A stretch of 64,000 bases of DNA, taken from Candidatus Woesearchaeota archaeon. Its GTDB lineage: Archaea; Nanobdellota; Nanobdellia; Woesearchaeales; JACPJR01. A program made the translations under genes and the position numbers. This document shows, piece by piece, positions 41,946-51,826 of this stretch; within the stretch, counting starts at the first letter, position 1, and each line of letters starts with the position of its first letter. The notes under the pieces are model-generated. The model was not told the origin of the DNA, did no database searches, and saw nothing but the letters and a program-made list of their open reading frames with translations. The DNA lies in the NCBI GenBank assembly GCA_016187565.1, contig JACPJR010000003.1, positions 1 through 64,000 of the forward strand, in the 5' to 3' direction.

Positions 41946-43973
41946 TTATGTGCATTTATGAACGACGTTTTTTGTGAGCGGTTTTTTCATGATAAGTTCT
42001 TTTGCTGCTACAGCGATATGTTCGGCAGATAAGCCAAAAGCCTTGATAAGTTCCCAGGGATTTCCTGACTCTCCAAAGGTATCATTAATACCTATCATCC
42101 TAAAGAGCACCTTTTCAGGAAAATCATGCATTGCAATGACTGCAGCAACAAGGTTTCCTAAACCACCTTTTTGATGTTCTTCAACGCTTACTATAGCTCC
42201 ACTTTCAGTTGCTACTTTTATAATAGCTTCAGTATCGAGGGGCTTTACTGTTGAGAGATTAAGGACTTGCGCAGTGATACCAAACTCTGCAGCTAATATC
42301 CATGCAGCACGCATGGCTTCAGCTACTTCAGGTCCACAACTGACGATAGTGATATGGTTTTCGTAATGTGCTGCTTCATCAGCAAATGTATGGGTAAATG
42401 CCTCTCTGAATTGTGCTTCTTCTCTGCCGGTGTAGCGAATAATTGTTGCTCGACCATGCTGGTATGGTGTTGTTTCTTTGGTAACAAGGGGTGTTGCTTC
42501 TCGTGCATACCTCAAATAACATGGGCCATTGATGCATTCTATCATTGTTTGTGTTGCTTTTTTCGCTTCAATGGCATCACAGGGAATGAGCATCCGCATG
42601 TTTGGCAATCCTGTTATCTGAAAGATCTCTTCCAATGCTTGATGTGTCGCTCCATCTGGTCCTACTGAAATACCTCCGTGGGCACCAGCAATCTTGACAT
42701 TAAAGTCTCCATAGCAGACGGTTGTTCGCAGCTGATCAAGCGCTCTTCCGGCAGCAAAGACACCATACGTGCCAAAAAGAGGAGTCTTTCCTTCTTTTGC
42801 CAATCCTGCTGCCACACAGGTACCAGATTGTTCAGCAATACCCATACTCAAAGATCTATCCTTTCGCTCAGGATGTTCTTTCTGAAACATATTGATGTTT
42901 ATTGAGCCAGAAATGTCAGCTCCTAAGGTAACAAGGCGGGTGTCATCTGTGTCTTTTAGTGCTTCACCAAACCCCAAGCGAGTTGGTTTCATTTCTACTT
43001 TCATTCTGTCCTGTGTATTCCACCAGTAGTCTCGGCTGAATTGTGGCATCTGTTTTTTTATCTCCTCTTCCACTAAGTTTTGGAAAGTTTCTGCATGGTG
43101 AATCATCTCTTGTTTGGGTAGGTAAGCTAGACCAAGTTCCTGCAATGCTTGTTCCAGTTCCTCTTTATTTGGAGCTTTTCCATGCCATCCTACTTGGTTT
43201 TCCATAAAGCTTACGCCCTTTCCTTTGATGGTCTTTGTAATGATAACTGTTGGTTTTCCTTTGGTAATCTCGGCCTCTTTGAATGCATGCAGCAGATCGC
43301 TCATGTCATGACCATTACATGAAATAACATGCCAACCGAATGCTCGGTATTTTTCATCAAGCGGATCGATGTTCATAACATCCTTAACAAATCCATCAAT
43401 CTGTAATTCGTTCTTATCAACAATGCCTACCAAGTTATCAAGGTGGTAATGAGCAGCTTCCATAACTGCTTCCCAGATCTGACCTTCTTGCTGTTCTCCA
43501 TCTCCCATCAAACAGAAAACTCGATATGATTTTTTATCTAATTTCGCTGCCAGTGCAGAGCCTACAGCAACACTTAATCCTTGACCTAAAGAACCACAGG
43601 AGAGTTCAATGCCTACAAGCTTTTTCCGGTCAGGATGACCCTGAAAAGGGCTCCCGAACTTGCGTAATGTTGCAAGTTCCTTGATGTCAAAGTATCCTGT
43701 ATACCCTAAACCAGTGTACCATGCAGGTGCTTTATGGCCTGCTGAAAAAAATAAACGGTCTCGTTCATCCCATGATGGGCGAGAAGGCATATGTCTCATG
43801 ACTCTGCAATACAATGTTGCAAGAATGTCCATACATGATAAGCAACTGCCACTATGACCGGATTTTGCACAATACAATGCAATAAGTGCATAGCCCCTCA
43901 TTTCTTGAGCAGCCCGTTCTAGTGCGTCAATGGTGTAGGTATGCTCGTTCCCTGTTTCGTCGATAATTCCCAT
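41946..43973 (-). CDS. tkt: transketolase, single chain
   Basis: 675 residues with all three domains: a ThDP-binding domain (SGHSGSCLS, LMGDGEQQEGQIWEAV, VDKNELQIDG), a pyrimidine-binding domain (RLVTLGADISGS, GIAEQSGTCVAAGLA, GGISVGPDGATHQ) and the C-terminal domain (VSVEEHQKGGLGNLV). It moves two-carbon units in the non-oxidative pentose phosphate pathway. Many archaea split this enzyme in two; here it is fused. Its start overlaps the end of the aminotransferase gene by 55 nt, so the two are co-transcribed. Confidence 0.95.
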   Translation of the reverse strand: MGIIDETGNEHTYTIDALERAAQEMRGYALIALYCAKSGHSGSCLSCMDILATLYCRVMRHMPSRPSWDERDRLFFSAGHKAPAWYTGLGYTGYFDIKELATLRKFGSPFQGHPDRKKLVGIELSCGSLGQGLSVAVGSALAAKLDKKSYRVFCLMGDGEQQEGQIWEAVMEAAHYHLDNLVGIVDKNELQIDGFVKDVMNIDPLDEKYRAFGWHVISCNGHDMSDLLHAFKEAEITKGKPTVIITKTIKGKGVSFMENQVGWHGKAPNKEELEQALQELGLAYLPKQEMIHHAETFQNLVEEEIKKQMPQFSRDYWWNTQDRMKVEMKPTRLGFGEALKDTDDTRLVTLGADISGSININMFQKEHPERKDRSLSMGIAEQSGTCVAAGLAKEGKTPLFGTYGVFAAGRALDQLRTTVCYGDFNVKIAGAHGGISVGPDGATHQALEEIFQITGLPNMRMLIPCDAIEAKKATQTMIECINGPCYLRYAREATPLVTKETTPYQHGRATIIRYTGREEAQFREAFTHTFADEAAHYENHITIVSCGPEVAEAMRAAWILAAEFGITAQVLNLSTVKPLDTEAIIKVATESGAIVSVEEHQKGGLGNLVAAVIAMHDFPEKVLFRMIGINDTFGESGNPWELIKAFGLSAEHIAVAAKELIMKKPLTKNVVHKCT

Positions 43974-45181
43974 GTCTTTTTTCCTTCAACTACCGCCTTT
44001 ATCCGTTGACATCCTTCGATTATTTTTTCAGGAGCAGTTGCATAGGATAAGCGGATATACTCTTGCTTTTGACCAGGATTCTTTGGTCCAAAATGAATAT
44101 CTGCAAGAACAGCAACGCCATTTTCTAGTAGTAGTGTACGAAAGGCCTCGGCATTGGGAAGCCCAAGTGAATAGCATGCCTTAGTCACATTGGGAAACGC
44201 ATAGAAAGCTCCTCCAGGCATATGACAATGAACTCCGGGAATCATGTTGAGCACTTTTACCATAAGATTACGGCGTTCTTTGAAACTCTTCATCATGGCA
44301 TCAGATTCCTCTTGAGGACCTGAGAAAGCCTCTTTGAGTGCACACTGAGCAATGTGATTTGCGCATGATTCTGTATTTGCCATCCATGTTGCAAAGTATG
44401 GCGCTAGTGTGGGATTTGCAGCGAATCCCATTCTCCAGCCCGTCATCGCATAGGATTTTGAAGCACCATCAACAATGATGGTTTGGGCATACATCCCGGA
44501 AAGTGAGGCAATACTTACAAAGGGTGCATCGTACGTTAATTTGCAGTACGGCTCATCACTGTATATCCAGAAATGGTAGTGCATGGCTAGTTTTGCAATT
44601 TCAACCAGATCTTCTTTTTGTAGGACGCCACCAGTAGGATTGTGGGGAGAATTGATGATCAATAGTTTTGTTTTGCTGTTTACTTTTTGCTTTAAGATAT
44701 CTAAATCAAAACCAAATCCATTTTCCTCTACAAGCGGAACTGGAACAGGAACAGCACCGTTTGCCATAATCTGTGATTCATAAATTGGAAATCCTGGACT
44801 CGGATAGATCACCTCATCACCAGTTCCATAGTCAGTCGTAGCAAGAATAGCAAAGGCAATAAATGGTTTTGCGCCATTGGCGATAACAACATGCTCTGGA
44901 TGAACAGGAATAGCTCTGCTCTTGGTGAGATAGTTTGCAAGTGTTACGCGAACATCATATAATCCTGCAGCATCAGTATAACTACTCTTATTTTGTTCAA
45001 TAGCATTGATAGCAGCTTTTTTGATATTCTGTGGTGTTGGAAAATCAGGTTGGCCAATACAGAAATTGATAATGTCTTTACCTCTACGTATGCGTTGGTT
45101 AACTTCGGCAAGAACAACAAACGCATTTTCTGTACCTAAGCGCTTTGTCCTTTGAGAGAGAGACTGCAACAACGATTGCAT
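43919..45181 (-). CDS. PLP-dependent aminotransferase (aspartate aminotransferase-like, class I)
   Basis: 420 residues. Fold-type I motifs: INFCIGQPDFPTP, NSPHNPTGGVL, IYSDEPYCKL, and SKSYAMTGWRMGF with the Schiff-base Lys. The C-terminal Arg region is IRLSYATAPEKI. Substrate is probably aspartate or another amino acid with 2-oxoglutarate; it resembles archaeal AspC-like enzymes but the exact specificity is open. TATA TATTTAAATC at about 45221. The downstream transketolase overlaps. Confidence 0.9.
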   Translation of the reverse strand: MQSLLQSLSQRTKRLGTENAFVVLAEVNQRIRRGKDIINFCIGQPDFPTPQNIKKAAINAIEQNKSSYTDAAGLYDVRVTLANYLTKSRAIPVHPEHVVIANGAKPFIAFAILATTDYGTGDEVIYPSPGFPIYESQIMANGAVPVPVPLVEENGFGFDLDILKQKVNSKTKLLIINSPHNPTGGVLQKEDLVEIAKLAMHYHFWIYSDEPYCKLTYDAPFVSIASLSGMYAQTIIVDGASKSYAMTGWRMGFAANPTLAPYFATWMANTESCANHIAQCALKEAFSGPQEESDAMMKSFKERRNLMVKVLNMIPGVHCHMPGGAFYAFPNVTKACYSLGLPNAEAFRTLLLENGVAVLADIHFGPKNPGQKQEYIRLSYATAPEKIIEGCQRIKAVVEGKKTWELSTKQGTSIPTPLTH

Positions 45182-45251
45182 ACGACACCGCCATTTTTGT
45201 TTCTCTCAGATAAGATAATGCTATTTAAATCATAACTACGAAAAAGTGTAG

Positions 45252-46001
45252 TTATGGTGCTTTTTGCGAGGTTTTCCAGAGGAGATAAAAATATGATTGA
45301 AAGGAATTGCTTATTTCAGGACTTGCAATGAGAATTGCAAAAGGTTTATCTCCTGCCAACCACATAAAAATTGCTGCTTTATTCCCATAGACATAGACGG
45401 TTGTTGGACTTTGGTGAGTCTTCGGCAGATATTTTACTTCAGTAAGCGGATATTTGAGGAACTCCTTTCCTCTTTGTTTGCCTTCTCGTGTTCGATTGCA
45501 CAAGACTTTTAATCGGATATTGTTCTTTACTCGTTCCTTGTGAAATCTCTCGAGAAAAAATAACGGCAGGACATGAGGCCCTTTTCCAGTGCTCCCCAGA
45601 GCAAGCCATTCTTTTTTCGTTCTGATAATGTCATTGAGAATGGTTTTCATTCCTTCTTTATCTTCGTAGACTTCAACTAATGGCTTTTTGATTTTTGGTT
45701 TGTGCAGTTCTTTGAGAAGAGGTAAGATACGCAGAACTGATGTTTCTTTTTCTTTGAGATAATCAAGCAATCTATCAGGTGGAGCGGCATGAAAGTACTT
45801 GATATTATTCTTGATGGCATAGGATACTAAGCCACGATCAATCAAGCTTTTCAAGGTGTCATACAGATGGGTTCTTGATTCTTTTGTTTTGTCTGAAATT
45901 TCTTTAACGGTAGCTTCTTGGAGTTGCAAAAGTGTTAGATAAGCATCTGATTCTCTTTGTGTTAATCCAATCTTTATTAGTTCTTCTTTTTCGCTCATCA
46001 T
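45252..46001 (-). CDS. TrmB-family transcription regulator
   Basis: 249 residues. An N-terminal TrmB winged helix (about 8-75: LTQRESDAYLTLLQLQ, TVKEISDKTKESRTHLYDTL) and coiled linker are followed by a C-terminal phospholipase D-like/sugar-sensing domain (about 105-240). In the archaeal family this domain binds sugars and related metabolites. It is divergently placed from the radical-SAM-like gene, with minus-strand TATA ATTTAAATAG at about 46019-46028, and upstream of the aminotransferase-transketolase operon. Control of carbon metabolism is plausible (inference). Confidence 0.85.
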   Translation of the reverse strand: MMSEKEELIKIGLTQRESDAYLTLLQLQEATVKEISDKTKESRTHLYDTLKSLIDRGLVSYAIKNNIKYFHAAPPDRLLDYLKEKETSVLRILPLLKELHKPKIKKPLVEVYEDKEGMKTILNDIIRTKKEWLALGSTGKGPHVLPLFFLERFHKERVKNNIRLKVLCNRTREGKQRGKEFLKYPLTEVKYLPKTHQSPTTVYVYGNKAAIFMWLAGDKPFAILIASPEISNSFQSYFYLLWKTSQKAP

Positions 46002-46113
46002 CCCCTAGTTGATAGCGAACTATTTAAATCTTACTCCTGTAGTCCATTTTTGGACAAATAATCTTTTTATAGTACAAAGCAATCCTTAAATGAGGGAGGG
46101 GTGTGTTTCAACT

Positions 46114-47535
46114 ATGCAACGATATGATGCCTATGTAGGAGTGTTACCGCAATCTAGTTTAGCAAGGATACTATCAGAATCATATACAACTCCCTTAGGG
46201 CAATTAGTTCTTGGCACAGCAGTTAAGCAACGATCTCCTGAAACACACGTTGTTGTTTTTGATCCTGTGAGAACACCACCTGAACAGATGTGGCAAAAAA
46301 TCCAGGAATTACATGCATTATACGATCGAGTTCTTGTTGGCTTGTCGTTGTTATCGGGAAACACCTCTCATGGTTTTCACCTTGCGCAGCAGTGTGCTGA
46401 AACTGGTATCGATGTTATTGTTGGCGGTCCAGAAGTTGCGGGATATCACTCTGCTCATCTGATGAGAGCACGTCCTTATATTACCTATGGCGTTGATTAT
46501 TTGGCGGAGCGTGTTCTTCCTGAAATAATTATCGGAACTCCTCTTGATAAAATTCCTGGGCTTACCTTTAGAGACCATGGAACAATACGTGGAAATCCTC
46601 CTTCTCCGCTAGTAACAAGATTAGATTGGTTACATGTTGCTGTGGATTATGGTTTGCTGGATAACATTACGGGTAATACAGGGACTACTTACTTGATGGG
46701 AAATGATTGTTTTATTGCAGACAAACGATGTTATTTTTGTGGACGTTTAGGTATGGGTAATCCGGAAACAAAAGATGAAATCGATACAAGAGTTGCAAGA
46801 GTATGGCATGAAATCAAGGATGCTTTTGATCTTGGACTTACCCATTATTTTAATTCTGCAGATTCTGCATTACGTAATCCTCGACTATTTACGGCGTTTG
46901 CCGATGCTATGCCTGATTGGTTTAATCCACAATTCCATCATCTTTTTGCGAATGCCCACGAATTAACGCCAGAAGTTATGCCTCTCCTCAAGAAATTACG
47001 TGCTACGGTTTATCTTGGGGTTGAAAATGCAGCTCTTGAGAACCATAGAAAAGGAAAAATTCATTTCACCCATTCAGAAAGCCGCGAAACTGACATGATG
47101 TCTAGCAAGCGGGCTATTGATCTGCTTGATCAGTATGGGATTCCGATGAGGTTGAGTTTTGTATTTGGCGGTCCGAATGAAAGCCCGGAAACATTATCGA
47201 AGAATCTTGAGATAATAACAGCACTGGTGCAAAAGTATCCAACCATTACTGATCTAGAGTTAAACCCTATTGAAGTCTTGCCTGGAACTGAAGCATTTCG
47301 CGATCTTATGAAAGAGAAACGTGAAAAATATACAGCAAAAGAGGTTCCTTATGATACTCTTGAAATGTCAACAGATTTGGTTCCATTGATTTCACAGGTT
47401 GCCAGAAAAGAAGTTCTTGACTGGATCGCAAGGATGTATGAAGCAATACGTCACCTAAGGCCAACTATTCGAGTAAATACCAAAGGAATTTCACCAGAGG
47501 AATACACCATTCTGGTTGAATCATCACAGGAGTAG
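46114..47535 (+). CDS. B12-binding/radical-SAM-like protein with unusual Cys motif
   Basis: 473 residues from ATG 46114 (GGGAGGGGTG upstream; ATG 46090 lies at or before the expected transcript start). The N-terminal Rossmann part (about 50-120: VLVGLSLLSGN, IDVIVGGPEVAGYHS) is like the B12-binding domain of B12-radical SAM enzymes. The cluster motif reads GNDCFIADKRCYFCG, giving Cx6CxxC instead of CxxxCxxC. The TIM-barrel strands then follow (TVYLGVENA, MRLSFVFGGPNESPETL, LNPIEVLPGTE). Substrate unknown. It may hold a modified [4Fe-4S] site or be a divergent lineage. Divergent from trmB. Confidence 0.72.
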   Translation: MQRYDAYVGVLPQSSLARILSESYTTPLGQLVLGTAVKQRSPETHVVVFDPVRTPPEQMWQKIQELHALYDRVLVGLSLLSGNTSHGFHLAQQCAETGIDVIVGGPEVAGYHSAHLMRARPYITYGVDYLAERVLPEIIIGTPLDKIPGLTFRDHGTIRGNPPSPLVTRLDWLHVAVDYGLLDNITGNTGTTYLMGNDCFIADKRCYFCGRLGMGNPETKDEIDTRVARVWHEIKDAFDLGLTHYFNSADSALRNPRLFTAFADAMPDWFNPQFHHLFANAHELTPEVMPLLKKLRATVYLGVENAALENHRKGKIHFTHSESRETDMMSSKRAIDLLDQYGIPMRLSFVFGGPNESPETLSKNLEIITALVQKYPTITDLELNPIEVLPGTEAFRDLMKEKREKYTAKEVPYDTLEMSTDLVPLISQVARKEVLDWIARMYEAIRHLRPTIRVNTKGISPEEYTILVESSQE

Positions 47536-47623
47536 GTTATCTCCTGCTATTTTCTTCTCCTCCTCGACTTCCCCCATAGCCACGCAAAACCTTTTTATAA
47601 TAGCCCCTATTTTTGCTCTTGAA

Positions 47624-48934
47624 ATGTTAGACATTAAGCTTATCAGAGAACATCCAGAAATTGTGCGAAAGGATTTGGTAAAGCGGGATATGACCAGTAA
47701 GCTCTCATGGATAGATGACATTCTCCAGCTTGATGGGCAATGGAGAGACTGCTTACAAGAACTGGAGAAACTTCGTCATCGACGTAATAAAGTAACGGAA
47801 GAGATTAATCTTCTGAAAAAGCAGGGAAAAGATATCTCACCAAAAATAGCAGAAGTCAAGCAAATTCCTAAGGATATTGAAACACAAGAAGCAAAAACTG
47901 CAAAACTTAAAGAAAAGCTTGATTACTATCTGATGAGCCTTCCTAACATCCTCCATGCGTCTGTACCCGACGGAAAAAGTGAGGCAGATAATCAAGCTGT
48001 TGCCTATGTTGGTACAAAGCCATCCTTTTCCTTTCCTTTGAAAAGTCATGTTGATCTCCTTGAAGAACTTGGCTTAGTTGATTTGGAAAGAGCAGCAAAG
48101 ATTGCTGGTGCTCGGTTCTACTTCCTGAAAGATACCCTTGCTCTTCTTGATCTTGCCTTGCAACGATTTGCCATCGATGCACTGCGCAAGAAAGGGTACA
48201 TGCTTATCCAGCCACCCTATCTCATGCGCAGAAAGCCCTACACTGGCGTTACTGATCTTACCTTCTTTGAAGATGAACTCTACAAAATCGAAAATGATGA
48301 TCTTTACCTTATTGCTACCTCTGAGCATCCCTTAACGGCCCAATACCTGGACGAAGTTATTGATGAAAAAGATCTTCCTGTAAAGCTTGTTGGTATCAGT
48401 CCTTGTTTTCGCAAGGAAGCAGGAAGCCATGGAAAAGACACGAAAGGCATTTTTCGTGTTCATCAGTTTCATAAGGTTGAGCAGATTATTATCTGCAAGC
48501 CTGAAGATTCGTGGAAATTTCATGAAGAACTCTTGAATAATGCCCTTGCGTTGGTCAATGATCTTGGCTTTCATGCTCGGATCATGAACATGTGTGCAGC
48601 TGATATTGGTACGGTTGCCGCAAAGAAATATGACATTGAATGTTGGATGCCTGCTCAGAATACATACCGTGAAATTATTTCCTGTAGTAATTGTACTGAT
48701 TATCAGGCAAGACGTTTAAACATCCGGTGGACTGATGGCAAAAACCGAGAGTATGTGCATACCCTGAACAGTACAGCCTTGGCTACGTCAAGAGTAATCG
48801 TTGCAATCCTTGAAAATTACCAACAGCAAAATGGTAACATACTGCTTCCTCCAGTACTTCATCCCTTAATGGATGGCATGAGTTCAATAACAAAAGCATT
48901 ATCCACCAACGCAGTACCTGAGGTGAGACCATGA
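47624..48934 (+). CDS. serS: seryl-tRNA synthetase
   Basis: 436 residues from ATG 47624. TATA TTTTTATAAT at 47591-47600 makes this a leaderless start; the longer ORF upstream would begin inside the preceding gene. The N-terminal tRNA-binding coiled coil (about 30-100) precedes the class II core: motif 2 ISPCFRKEAGSHGKDTKGIF with HQFHKVEQ, and motif 3 near NSTALATSRVIVAILE. It is the common SerRS type, not the methanogen-specific one. tRNA-Ser(TGA) lies at 55.2 kb. thrS follows with a 4-nt overlap. Confidence 0.96.
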   Translation: MLDIKLIREHPEIVRKDLVKRDMTSKLSWIDDILQLDGQWRDCLQELEKLRHRRNKVTEEINLLKKQGKDISPKIAEVKQIPKDIETQEAKTAKLKEKLDYYLMSLPNILHASVPDGKSEADNQAVAYVGTKPSFSFPLKSHVDLLEELGLVDLERAAKIAGARFYFLKDTLALLDLALQRFAIDALRKKGYMLIQPPYLMRRKPYTGVTDLTFFEDELYKIENDDLYLIATSEHPLTAQYLDEVIDEKDLPVKLVGISPCFRKEAGSHGKDTKGIFRVHQFHKVEQIIICKPEDSWKFHEELLNNALALVNDLGFHARIMNMCAADIGTVAAKKYDIECWMPAQNTYREIISCSNCTDYQARRLNIRWTDGKNREYVHTLNSTALATSRVIVAILENYQQQNGNILLPPVLHPLMDGMSSITKALSTNAVPEVRP

Positions 48935-50853
48935 GTATGATTACGATTACGTTTCCTGACGGAAAGAGCAAGCAGTACCCTCAAGGTATAACCTTGAAAG
49001 ACATTGCCTTTGATCTTGGTCAGCGTCTGGGACGAGATGCATTAGCAGGAACAGTAAACGATAAACTTGTTGATTTATCTTATAGTATACACCAGGATGC
49101 GGCTATTGCAATTATAACTTCTGATACCCATGAAGGTGAGGAGGTATTCCATCATTCCACTGCTCATGTCCTTGCTGAAGCAGTAACGAGAGTATTTCCT
49201 CATGCAAAACCGACCATTGGGCCGTCGATTGAAGGTGGATTTTATTATGACTTCGATGTGCAACCATTAACGCCAGAAGATCTTGCTGCTATTGAAGGAG
49301 AAATGCAAAAAATCGTTGCCAGTAATGTTTCTTTTGAACGCAAAGAAATTTCTATTGCTGAAGCAAAAAATTTTTTTTCACACAATCCCTACAAGCTTGA
49401 AATTATTGAAGAGCTTGCAAAGGAAGAAAAAGCGCTTAGCTATTACCAACATGGCAATTTCAAGGATCTTTGTCGAGGGCCCCATATTCCTGAAACCGGT
49501 AGAATTAAAGCGTTCAAACTCACCAAGGTTTCTGGTTGTTATTGGAGAGGTGATGCAACCAAGCAGGCCTTGCAGCGTATTTATGGTGTTAGTTTTCCTG
49601 AAAAAAAACAACTTGCCGACTATATCCAACGTGCTCAGGAAGCAGAAAAGCGGGATCATCGGAAGATCGGAGAGCAGCTTGATCTGTTTAGCTTTCATGA
49701 CGAGGGAAGAGGGTTTCCGTTCTGGCACGCTCATGGTATGATTATTTGGAATGAAATCATCACTTATTGGAGAGAAATGCATGCCCGACATGATTATGAT
49801 GAGATCAAAACACCGATTATTCTGAATAAAGAGTTATGGCTTCGTTCTGGACACTGGGATCATTATAAGGAAAATATGTATTTTACAACCATTGAGGGAA
49901 CCGAAAATGCAGTAAAGCCAATGAACTGTCCTGGCGGATTGCTCGTCTATAAAAGCAAGATACATTCGTATCGTGAATTCCCTATTAAAAATGCTGAACT
50001 AGGCCATGTCCATCGTCATGAACTGTCTGGTGTACTCCATGGGTTATTCCGTGTACGCAGCTTTACCCAGGATGATGCGCATATTTTTTGTTTGCCTGAG
50101 CAGCTGAAAGACCAGATCAAAGAGGTTATTGCCCTAGTCCAGGAAATTTACAAAACTTTTGGCTTTACTGATTACCATATCGAGCTCTCAACACGGCCTG
50201 AAAAATCAATGGGAAGTGATGCAGTATGGGAACAAGCAGAATCTGCACTTGCCCAGGCACTTCAGGAAAAGCAAATTGCTTATAAGATCAACCCTGGCGA
50301 TGGTGCATTTTACGGACCAAAGATTGATTTCCATATTAAAGATTGTATGGGACGGCGATGGCAGTGTGGAACTATTCAGGTTGATTTCTCTATGCCTGAA
50401 CGTTTTGATATTTCGTATGAGGGAGCTGATGGCCAAAAACACCGTCCAGTCATGGTGCATCGTGCCCTTTTAGGAAGCCTCGAACGATTTGTGGGAATTC
50501 TTATTGAGCAGTACGCAGGTAAGTTGCCTCTCTGGTTGAGTCCAACGCAAGTGATCATTATGACCGTTGCCGACCGTTTTAATCCGTATGCAGAAGAAAT
50601 ACATGCAAAGTTACGAGAACAGGGCATACGGTCAGCAATGGATTTGCGAAGTCAATCTATTCCTAAAAAAGTAAGAGATGCACAGCTGATGAAAATTCCG
50701 TTCATGCTTACCATTGGTGAAAAAGAAATGAACGAAAAGGTTGTTGCTGTTCGCACGCTTGATGGAAAGGTAACATTTGGTGTTCCACTTGCTGATTTTA
50801 TCCCCAAGGTTATTTTACTCAAAAATAGTCGTGCATTATCATTGGATATATGA
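48931..50853 (+). CDS. thrS: threonyl-tRNA synthetase, bacterial type
   Basis: 640 residues. The N-terminal TGS domain (ITFPDGKSKQYPQGITLKDI) and SAD editing domain (HHSTAHVLAEAV, then SGCYWRG) precede the class II core (MNCPGGLLVYKSK, RHELSGVLHGLFRVRSFTQD, then FYGPKIDFHI) and the anticodon domain. The TGS+SAD editing layout is that of bacterial/eukaryotic ThrRS; many archaea instead have a DTD-like editing domain. This suggests acquisition from bacteria. ATGA overlap with serS. Confidence 0.96.
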   Translation: MSMITITFPDGKSKQYPQGITLKDIAFDLGQRLGRDALAGTVNDKLVDLSYSIHQDAAIAIITSDTHEGEEVFHHSTAHVLAEAVTRVFPHAKPTIGPSIEGGFYYDFDVQPLTPEDLAAIEGEMQKIVASNVSFERKEISIAEAKNFFSHNPYKLEIIEELAKEEKALSYYQHGNFKDLCRGPHIPETGRIKAFKLTKVSGCYWRGDATKQALQRIYGVSFPEKKQLADYIQRAQEAEKRDHRKIGEQLDLFSFHDEGRGFPFWHAHGMIIWNEIITYWREMHARHDYDEIKTPIILNKELWLRSGHWDHYKENMYFTTIEGTENAVKPMNCPGGLLVYKSKIHSYREFPIKNAELGHVHRHELSGVLHGLFRVRSFTQDDAHIFCLPEQLKDQIKEVIALVQEIYKTFGFTDYHIELSTRPEKSMGSDAVWEQAESALAQALQEKQIAYKINPGDGAFYGPKIDFHIKDCMGRRWQCGTIQVDFSMPERFDISYEGADGQKHRPVMVHRALLGSLERFVGILIEQYAGKLPLWLSPTQVIIMTVADRFNPYAEEIHAKLREQGIRSAMDLRSQSIPKKVRDAQLMKIPFMLTIGEKEMNEKVVAVRTLDGKVTFGVPLADFIPKVILLKNSRALSLDI

Positions 50854-50879
50854 GCATGAGTCTGGCAAGGAGTAATGAT

Positions 50880-51752
50880 ATGAGTACAATGTTTCCTATG
50901 GCTGATCATGAATTAGAGGAAAGACTTATTACGAAGATTATTGCTCTTGCTCTTGAAGAGGATATAGGTTCAGGTGATGTAACAACGGCTTCGGTTATTA
51001 CAACCTCAGAGAGGAGAGCTGCAACTATTTTGCTCAATGAAGCTGGTGTTGTGTGCGGACTTCCTCTCCTTTCTACTATTTTTCGTGGTGATCCTGTTGA
51101 ATTTCATCTCCATGTCAAGGAGGGTTATCTTGCTCAAAAGGGAACGGACATTGTTACTCTCAAAGGGCCTGCCCCAATTATTTTAACAAAAGAAAGAACA
51201 CTGATGAATTTTCTCCAGGTTTTATCAGGTATTGCCACGCAGACCCATGCGTTTGTGGAACTGGTAAAAAACTACCCTGTTACGGTTTTAGACACCAGAA
51301 AAACCCATCCGGGTTTACGCATGCTTGAAAAGTATGCTGTCTGTATCGGCGGTGCAAAGAACCACCGCTTTGGGTTGTATGACATGGTTCTCATTAAAGA
51401 TAATCACCTCAAAGCCAATGGCTCACTCACCGATGCGGTAAATGCAGTCGTAACCCATCATCGAAAACATCATCGTGCCTATACTCTTGAAGTAGAAGTC
51501 GCAAACCTTGACCAAGTAAAGGAAGCCTTGCGGACAAAAGCTGATCTGATAATGCTCGACAATATGTCTCTTCCTGAAATAAAACAAGCCGTTTCCCTTA
51601 TTCAGAAAAAAAAGAAGATTGAAGTCTCTGGTGGTGTGACGCTTCAGAACATTCGAAAGATTGCTGCATGTGGGGTTGATTATATTTCCATTGGATCTGC
51701 CTTAACCTTAGGGGCAAAGCCCTTAGATATGAGTCTTGATTTCTCCTCGTGA
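50880..51752 (+). CDS. nadC: nicotinate-nucleotide pyrophosphorylase (quinolinate PRTase)
   Basis: 290 residues from ATG 50880, with AAGGAG 7 nt upstream; ATG 50850, overlapping the thrS stop, is an alternative. It turns quinolinate and PRPP into nicotinate mononucleotide in NAD synthesis. Motifs: EEDIGSGDVTT, TLMNFLQVLSGIAT, VLDTRKTHPGLRMLEKYAVC, GGAKNHRFGLYDMVLIKDNH, EVEVANLDQ, IMLDNM and ISIGSALTLGA. nadA and nadB are not in the window. It ends the serS-thrS-nadC operon. Confidence 0.96.
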   Translation: MSTMFPMADHELEERLITKIIALALEEDIGSGDVTTASVITTSERRAATILLNEAGVVCGLPLLSTIFRGDPVEFHLHVKEGYLAQKGTDIVTLKGPAPIILTKERTLMNFLQVLSGIATQTHAFVELVKNYPVTVLDTRKTHPGLRMLEKYAVCIGGAKNHRFGLYDMVLIKDNHLKANGSLTDAVNAVVTHHRKHHRAYTLEVEVANLDQVKEALRTKADLIMLDNMSLPEIKQAVSLIQKKKKIEVSGGVTLQNIRKIAACGVDYISIGSALTLGAKPLDMSLDFSS

Positions 51753-51826
51753 AGTATCTTCATTTTTGCAGATTTCTTGGTTGATACACAAATATTTATA
51801 AAAGATTCAGCGTTTTTGTGGCTTCT

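Noticed and set aside
47516-47623. N-terminal extension of SerRS
   Set aside because: It overlaps the upstream gene, lacks family similarity, and a TATA box at 47591 places the transcript start next to ATG 47624.
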